From Nectonema munidae (Eukaryota; Nematomorpha; Nectonematoida; Nectonematidae), in the NCBI GenBank assembly GCA_030549495.1, contig JAUIRK010000014.1, positions 186,001 to 250,000 of the forward strand: a stretch of 64,000 nt of DNA, read 5' to 3'. A model generated the notes under the pieces. The model searched no databases and had not been told where the DNA came from. It saw nothing but the letters and a program-made list of their open reading frames with translations. Below, piece after piece: positions 58,274 through 64,000 of this stretch (position 1 is the first letter of the stretch; each line of letters opens with the position of its first letter). A program made the position numbers and the translations under genes.

Positions 58274-61066
58274 CTATGGGGTAGAATTTTCCTTCTGAGA
58301 AGAAAATTGTGATATTGTAATCTGTGAGGATGGAATCGTGGAAGACTGGCTATCCTTAATAGACTGAGAACTGAGAGATAACTTCTCGAGAAAAGAATTT
58401 ATGTAAAATTGGCTTTTTTTGCTTGCTATGAATTCCAGACAATCCTTAACTTTGTCAGCGTATTCTTTATGAATTTGTCTGGCGCCTTCTTCACTAATAT
58501 TTAAGTAGGAGAGCAGTGTGGAAAGGCTGCAGCAATAAGACTCGGATCTATTTTCGTACAAGTGGTCTAAAATCGCGATAGCGAGCTTATCGTTCAAATC
58601 TTTCAAAGCCTGTGGTTCTTCTTCCTCGTTAGCGGAATGCTTTGATGAAATTGTTTTCGAATTGATGAGGTTAATGAAAACTTTCAGAACGTATTTTACA
58701 GAAATGCGGTGGAAATTTGTCTTACAAGAAGCTTTGAGAATAGGAAGAAGTGTTGGAATGAACGCATTCACAATTTCCTCTTTATTCCTTTGGCTCAGAG
58801 AAGCAAAGTTAAAGAAGAATCCCGACAACTTTGACATGATTTCACTATTTTTTATATTCTCAGGATTTAAGTATAGAAGAAAGAGTTCAGACATGACGGA
58901 GGGCGAATTTATTTTATTCGTTAAGAATAAGCGAATAAAGCCATCAATTGCCACATTTTGCAATTCACTGCCATCTTCGAAGTACAGAAAGTTTCTCACG
59001 AAATAAATGAGTTTGAAGACAAGGTTAACTGAATCTTCGGCCATTTCTGAACTTCTTAAAATCAGGTCCTGTTGGTACTCGGAATTTGAAAGAGATACAA
59101 CGTCGTCTTCATTCAAAGCACACAAACTGAATATCGTCTCGTCTTCGGCTAAATAATCTTTGAAATCATTTTCACCTAGTTCAGCTAAATCATACAACAC
59201 AAGAAAATCACAAATTCCTTTTAAGCAAAGCACTCTTATTTCAGAACTGCCAATTTTAACAGCTTTTAAAACGAGTGGCAATTTTGAAATTACTTCATCT
59301 TTGTTATCAAGACAGAGAAGTAGAAGACATTTAAATGCATGTTTTCTAGTGGAGGGATTCATAGATGCTATGCTAGGCAAGACTAGGGAAGGCATGAAAC
59401 TTGAGCAATACTTTGCAGAATAGCATGGAGGAAGGGCGTTGAGTAATTCGGAGAGGATGAACAGGCCTCTATCTGTGTTGTTGTCTCTATCTTCGCTGTC
59501 CATATTCTCATTGGTTAGCTGATCATGGCATTGTAGACTGCGATTTATTTTATCTCGCTGCCTCTCCAGACATAGCCTAGTTTCATCGTCTTCGGCGCTT
59601 TCTTTTAATTTCTCGTCTATCATGTTAATTCTTTCCCCATACACTCTTTGCCGCTGTTCACCTAATAATGGAGCTAAAATTTCAGAAATGCAGTCTTTTA
59701 TTAACTCAATCCACGGTCTGAGGTGCTTTTCAAATCTTTTTAAAGCAAGCAACAATTCATACACAACTTTGGAATCATTCGACTGAAAGTCTATCAATAT
59801 TTCTATGAGAATGTTTTTCATCTTTTTACCTAAAAATATGTCACTAACGTCGATGAACTTACAAATAGATATAACGTAAGATAATTGAAACTTTTCGTAA
59901 AAATATCTTTCAACTACTTCTCTGGATAGAAATGTAGGGGTGTAGTACAAAAGAGAGTGCGTGTGAAACCATTCTTGTATCAAATTGCAAAAAGTTAGAG
60001 TGTCTGGCAAAATGGCTTCTAACTGCGTCGGATCTTCCTTCTTGATGAAAGCGAGAAAATTCTTCCAATAAAAAAGATACTCACTTATAATCTCGCTTTT
60101 GAAATTAGGAAGAAAAGCAGCACTACTGTACTTTTTGCAAAAATAAATGCACTCTTCGAAGGAGTTCTTATTGAAATAAACATGGAGAAATTGTGAACAA
60201 AGATCCTCATGCTCAAATATCGCTAATTTCGACAAAAATACAATTACATCGTTATCAAGTTCTTGCAGCCAATTAACGATGACCAAGTCATAGCCTTTTT
60301 CTTGAATGCTGGAGCAGGGATCATTGATGAGGCCTTCCAGAATTTTGATTCTATCCGTGATCATAACGTATTTGAGTTTGACTATTTGTCCGATTCGCTT
60401 GAAAGCAATGTATCTAATAGCTTCGTAAGGATCGAAAATTCGCTCAACGAGTAAAGGAAGAGTTTTATTGTTAACACATATCGTTTTGGTTATGGTTAAT
60501 CTAACTTCATGCTTAGGATCATGTGACATCAAAAGGCTGAGTTTATCAATGATGGGGCACTCTAGGTCATCTGGACTTTGAAAGACCATAAGAGATTCTG
60601 TTGCGTGCATTCTAACTTTGTAGTTAATATCTTCACTTCTTTCACTCAGCTTCAAAATGAATAAATCGAAAAGATCGCTGTCTATATCGATATTGTTTTG
60701 TTCAAACTTTTTCAAGCAGGCATTAATGATTTGACAAATCCTATACCTGATCACAGCTTTTGAAGACTCGATGTGGGAAAGTAAGTAATGGAAAAATTGG
60801 TACGCACCTTGATCCAGATATAACGAGTCTTCTTCTATGCATACCAACTTTGAAAGAAAGAAGGCACTGAAGGAAATGCAACGTTCGATACAGGGAGCAT
60901 TGTGCGCATCCAAAATCACTTTGTTTAAGAGTGTGAAAAAAGGCTGCCAAAAGTCGCCCTTGTTTGCGGGCTTTGCGAACATATCTTTCAGATCTTCTGA
61001 CAAATATTGATGATTTCCAATTCGATCTTGTGCTTCGTTGAAAATTTTTTTAATCTTTGCTATCAT
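58274..61066 (-). CDS. NCAPG: NCAPG, condensin complex subunit 3 (CAP-G), single exon
   Basis: NCAPG is the HEAT-repeat subunit of condensin I, which compacts mitotic chromosomes with SMC2, SMC4, NCAPH and NCAPD2. The uninterrupted ORF gives 930 residues from ATG at 61066; a GTG one codon upstream is not needed. Family signatures include an N-terminal helix with IFNEAQDRIG, RISFSAFFLSKLV-like helices near residue 65, DDLECPIIDKLSLLMSHDPK near 165, EVRLTITKTI and LPLLVERIFDPYEAIRYIA. The middle has an acidic and charged coiled stretch (about 480-530), then a second HEAT block with a Ser-rich C-terminus (SSQ repeats). Human CAP-G is about 1015 residues, so this is slightly short, mainly at the C-terminal tail. 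The neighbouring VPS54 gene has many introns while this one has none. There is no disruption. I saw no minus-strand AATAAA just after the stop. Confidence 0.93.
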   Translation of the reverse strand: MIAKIKKIFNEAQDRIGNHQYLSEDLKDMFAKPANKGDFWQPFFTLLNKVILDAHNAPCIERCISFSAFFLSKLVCIEEDSLYLDQGAYQFFHYLLSHIESSKAVIRYRICQIINACLKKFEQNNIDIDSDLFDLFILKLSERSEDINYKVRMHATESLMVFQSPDDLECPIIDKLSLLMSHDPKHEVRLTITKTICVNNKTLPLLVERIFDPYEAIRYIAFKRIGQIVKLKYVMITDRIKILEGLINDPCSSIQEKGYDLVIVNWLQELDNDVIVFLSKLAIFEHEDLCSQFLHVYFNKNSFEECIYFCKKYSSAAFLPNFKSEIISEYLFYWKNFLAFIKKEDPTQLEAILPDTLTFCNLIQEWFHTHSLLYYTPTFLSREVVERYFYEKFQLSYVISICKFIDVSDIFLGKKMKNILIEILIDFQSNDSKVVYELLLALKRFEKHLRPWIELIKDCISEILAPLLGEQRQRVYGERINMIDEKLKESAEDDETRLCLERQRDKINRSLQCHDQLTNENMDSEDRDNNTDRGLFILSELLNALPPCYSAKYCSSFMPSLVLPSIASMNPSTRKHAFKCLLLLCLDNKDEVISKLPLVLKAVKIGSSEIRVLCLKGICDFLVLYDLAELGENDFKDYLAEDETIFSLCALNEDDVVSLSNSEYQQDLILRSSEMAEDSVNLVFKLIYFVRNFLYFEDGSELQNVAIDGFIRLFLTNKINSPSVMSELFLLYLNPENIKNSEIMSKLSGFFFNFASLSQRNKEEIVNAFIPTLLPILKASCKTNFHRISVKYVLKVFINLINSKTISSKHSANEEEEPQALKDLNDKLAIAILDHLYENRSESYCCSLSTLLSYLNISEEGARQIHKEYADKVKDCLEFIASKKSQFYINSFLEKLSLSSQSIKDSQSSTIPSSQITISQFSSQKENSTP

Positions 61067-61069
61067 CAC

Positions 61070-62929
61070 GAAAGAGAATAATAGTCTTATCTAAAAAAAA
61101 GACAACTATAATTTGCTTGAGTCAGACACAAAATTTCATTTTCCAAAACACATGACTTTTTAACTTTTTTTAAAAAAGGAGAAAAAATAAAAATTTAAGC
61201 AAATTTTTAACCAAGGAATCAAAACTTATTTCCTAGAAGGCTAAGTGCTGGACTAAATTTCTTGGCTCAAGTGCGGCGTGGTGGTTCTCTAAAAATTTTT
61301 ATAGATTTTTTTACATATATTTTTAGTGTGATATGTATATTTCAAGTATGCTGAATGAGTGGTGATATTCATTTTTTATGAAAATCCTTCAAACCTATTA
61401 AAAATGATTTAAATATAACGGTTAATTTGTAAAAATATTAGTTTTTCACACATTTTCAAGTATGCTCAATTTAATGGTGATTTTATTTATGAAAACAAAT
61501 TAAAGGTGTCAAGAAATCGATCAAATCTGTCAAGCAATGTCTTTAAATATAAATCTTCTTGCTTTATTTTTTTCTAAATTTTGTTTAATTTATTAAAAAA
61601 ATACCTTTTGATGCTTAATTTATTTACAATATTTCACATGTCAGTAAATTAGCTATCTCGATACGACCTCCATTGTTTTGGCTTCAAATTAGTTATCGGT
61701 TCTTAAACTATGTGTTATTTCCCCTATACGTTATACAGTGGCTAATTTTGCTTTTCATTCTATAATGATTTTTTCTTGGTAGCTTTACTTCTATCAGAAA
61801 TTCATTTTGCGCAATCAATGCTTGAAAAATTCTTTTTCAGAGATTTATTTACCACAGGATTTACCAGATCTGAGAGCTTTCTCTTCTTGATGATCTAATG
61901 CTTTTTATTAGTATCATGTATTGTATTGAGTGATATGAACAGATATCAGTCTGAATATTTGTAACAAATTTCAATTTATATTGTTCAATTAGTAAAGGTT
62001 GTCCAGTGTCCACCTTCATTCTCTAAAGGACTTTCTCTTTCACGCCAAAAGAAAAAGATAGTCAGATTCTATTCAAATGATGAAATTACTTGATAGTGAC
62101 TAAATCTTTTTATATTGGCATCTGTGACAGTCTTGATAATTATAACCTTTTGAAAATATTCAGATTTCCTATGTATCTTAGTAAAATGATAATTGGTTCT
62201 TAGCTGATAAGCTTTTTTTGTTCTTCCCTATATAAAAAATTTTTTGATCACGCTTTCTCTTTTCAATGTGCTTTCAGGTCGATTCCTTCTCTCATAATAA
62301 TCAAAAAAAAATTCTAATGCATTTTGTTTTTCTTTTTTCCAAAAAATATTTTAAATTATATTTGTACTATGTAACCAATATATAACGATTGTACTAAAAA
62401 ATATGACATGAGTTTTGAGAAAAAATGATTTTCAAACAAACATCAACAATTCGATTGCCACTTTCACACATTTTTATACCACAATGTCAAAAACAGTAAG
62501 CATGGTCGATTTAGTATTAAAAAGTTATTTTAAATTTGAAAAATATTTTTAGAGCGAATTTCACCTCAATTAAAATAATGGTTGACGATTTTCAATTATT
62601 TTGTTTGATCTTACTTGTGAAAAAATGTATTTTTGAAGCATTTGTATTTGTAATTGAAATACTCTTATAAAAAATATTTGTATTTGAGAAAGCTCAATGT
62701 ACTTGTATTTAAAATACTCCCCATTCTATTTAACCGCAAGTCTGATATAAGTGTATCTAATATAGACGCTAGGGTTCCACTTTTGTAATATGTGAACCTT
62801 TTGAGTAGTACAAAAACTATGATGACCAACACATTTATAACTCTTCTAAAAATCTATTCATTTCCAATAGCTCAGATATATTTTAAAGTCGATCAGAAAA
62901 GAGTTAAAACCTTTAGGGTAAATTCGCTC
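61070..62929. other. Region upstream of NCAPG
   Basis: Very AT-rich. It should hold the NCAPG 5' untranslated region and promoter, but no TATA box or initiator can be assigned with confidence. No gene seen. Confidence 0.4.
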
Positions 62930-63990
62930 CTTTTCTAGAAAGCGGATAAGCATTTTGGCACAGTAATAAAGATGCTAAATTTTGTTCCTGAAGCTCATTT
63001 TTGACAGAACTATTGTTGATGTGCTTCAAGAATTCCTGTTATGTCATCATAAAAATCGTTCAAAGTTTATCGAAAAGGATTTTGTGGAAGTTTCAGAGTA
63101 CATTCTCATGAAAATAGTTTCAAAACTTATCTTGGAGGCTTGACAAGCGTTCATTGATCTCTTGTTGCAGCTCTTCTTAAAGTTTTCTTCATCAAGGACC
63201 TGTCAGAAGTAGGAAGATATCGCTACATTTTCTCTTTTGACATTCTTATCCCAAGGAACTAGATTACAGAGGAAAGCCTTTATCACATCGGTTTGCAATT
63301 TCATGGTGGTATCTGGAATCTATAGCCAGCGGTTGAGTCCATTCAGAGCTTCGAACATGCTTTCAAGGTAAGCAACATTACATATAAATGGCTCTTGAAT
63401 GTCTTTAACAAGTGCGCTCTTCGCTTCCCGAGAGCTGCCTAAAATATCTTCAATTCATCTCCTATTCGTGACGGGCTATTTTTATTTCCTCAGTGACGGG
63501 AGTCCTTTTTTCTTAAAATATTTATTTTTACCAAATTTGCGCGTGCATTCACTAAATATGCGAATCTGGTATCATTTATTTTCCATGAAAATCAATCAAT
63601 CTCACTTTTTTTTGGGTTAATATTGTCTTAATTTATTTAATAAATACGCAAAAGAAAAAGTCTTTGTGGACAGAATCGATGAATGGAGTAACAGACGAAA
63701 CAGCCATCTCTTGAGTACCCACCTTTAATGTGGATCACATTTTGGGAGAAGCAACTAGTGTCTTTGAAAGAAGTTGGACATCGTGTTCATGATAACTTCA
63801 GCTTTTGTAGTTATTATCTATAGGCTACCAAATAGCAACTCCTCCTTCCTTCATTTAGATTTATAAAGTCTTTTTTGATTTAACAAGTGTTTCTCCGATC
63901 TTAGGTGGGTTCTTTTACTTCGCAATAAAAAGAGAGATCTTGTTCAATGACTCGACGATTTTACTGTCTTGAAATATAACGTAATGAATC
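62930..63990 (-). pseudogene. Coding-like minus-strand stretch with many stops, unidentified
   Basis: The minus strand gives long protein-like runs split by stops and frame changes. Examples are FEALNGLNRWL, MKLQTDVIKAFLCNLVPWDK then NVKRENVAIS, QVLDEENFKKSCNKRSMNAC, and toward the window edge GTQEMAVSSVTPFIDSVHKD. The density of charged and hydrophobic alternation suggests a former gene, or exons of a gene whose introns I cannot place. A 73-codon plus-strand ORF (63399-63620) overlaps it. No family is recognised. It may continue beyond the window. Confidence 0.25.
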
Positions 63991-64000
63991 TGGATAGCTT

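Noticed and set aside
1-64000. CRISPR arrays, LTR or virus-like elements, tRNA and rRNA genes
   Set aside because: No regular repeat-spacer pattern, no long terminal direct repeats with retroviral domains, and no complete tRNA cloverleaf; the only B box belongs to a SINE.

Overview
The window is AT-rich (roughly 70% by eye) animal nuclear DNA. It has spliced genes with GT..AG introns ranging from about 59 bp to several kb, a single-exon condensin gene, and dense transposon debris. The transposon mix (FLYWCH-type MULE, mariner, Tc1-like, Merlin-like, hAT and piggyBac-like elements, a LINE with a (GAA)n tail, a tRNA-derived SINE) and the fast-diverging host proteins suggest an invertebrate, perhaps an arthropod. 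The species cannot be fixed from the sequence. I found no CRISPR array, operon, rRNA or tRNA gene, LTR element or virus-like element.

Layout. 1-4100: a decayed LINE on the minus strand (ORF1 zinc knuckle, endonuclease, reverse transcriptase with a YTDD box). 4651-11439 (+): the last three recognisable exons of PDSS2 (decaprenyl-diphosphate synthase subunit 2); its first intron here carries a Tc1-like element and a LINE copy. 11440-25183: transposon-rich interval with an intact 317-codon orphan gene (16290-17243, one membrane segment, paired CX6C motifs), two exons of an unidentified gene (19985-21124), several short elements with exact 8-bp target duplications, and hAT transposase remains. 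25184-54683 (+): VPS54, the GARP tethering subunit, with about 16 exons over 29.5 kb; its introns hold piggyBac-like and hAT-like elements, a mariner fossil, and a complete 2.85-kb MULE with an open transposase gene. 58274-61066 (-): intronless NCAPG (condensin I subunit G). 61070-64000: AT-rich sequence with a coding-like but broken minus-strand stretch near the right edge.

The three conserved genes serve unrelated housekeeping roles (ubiquinone side-chain synthesis, retrograde endosome-to-Golgi tethering, mitotic chromosome compaction); nothing suggests they form a functional cluster. The least ordinary items are the MULE, whose ends are arrays of a 15-bp unit flanked by a 9-bp target duplication, a LINE tail that inserted into a Tc1 transposase and kept its reading frame, and the orphan membrane protein.
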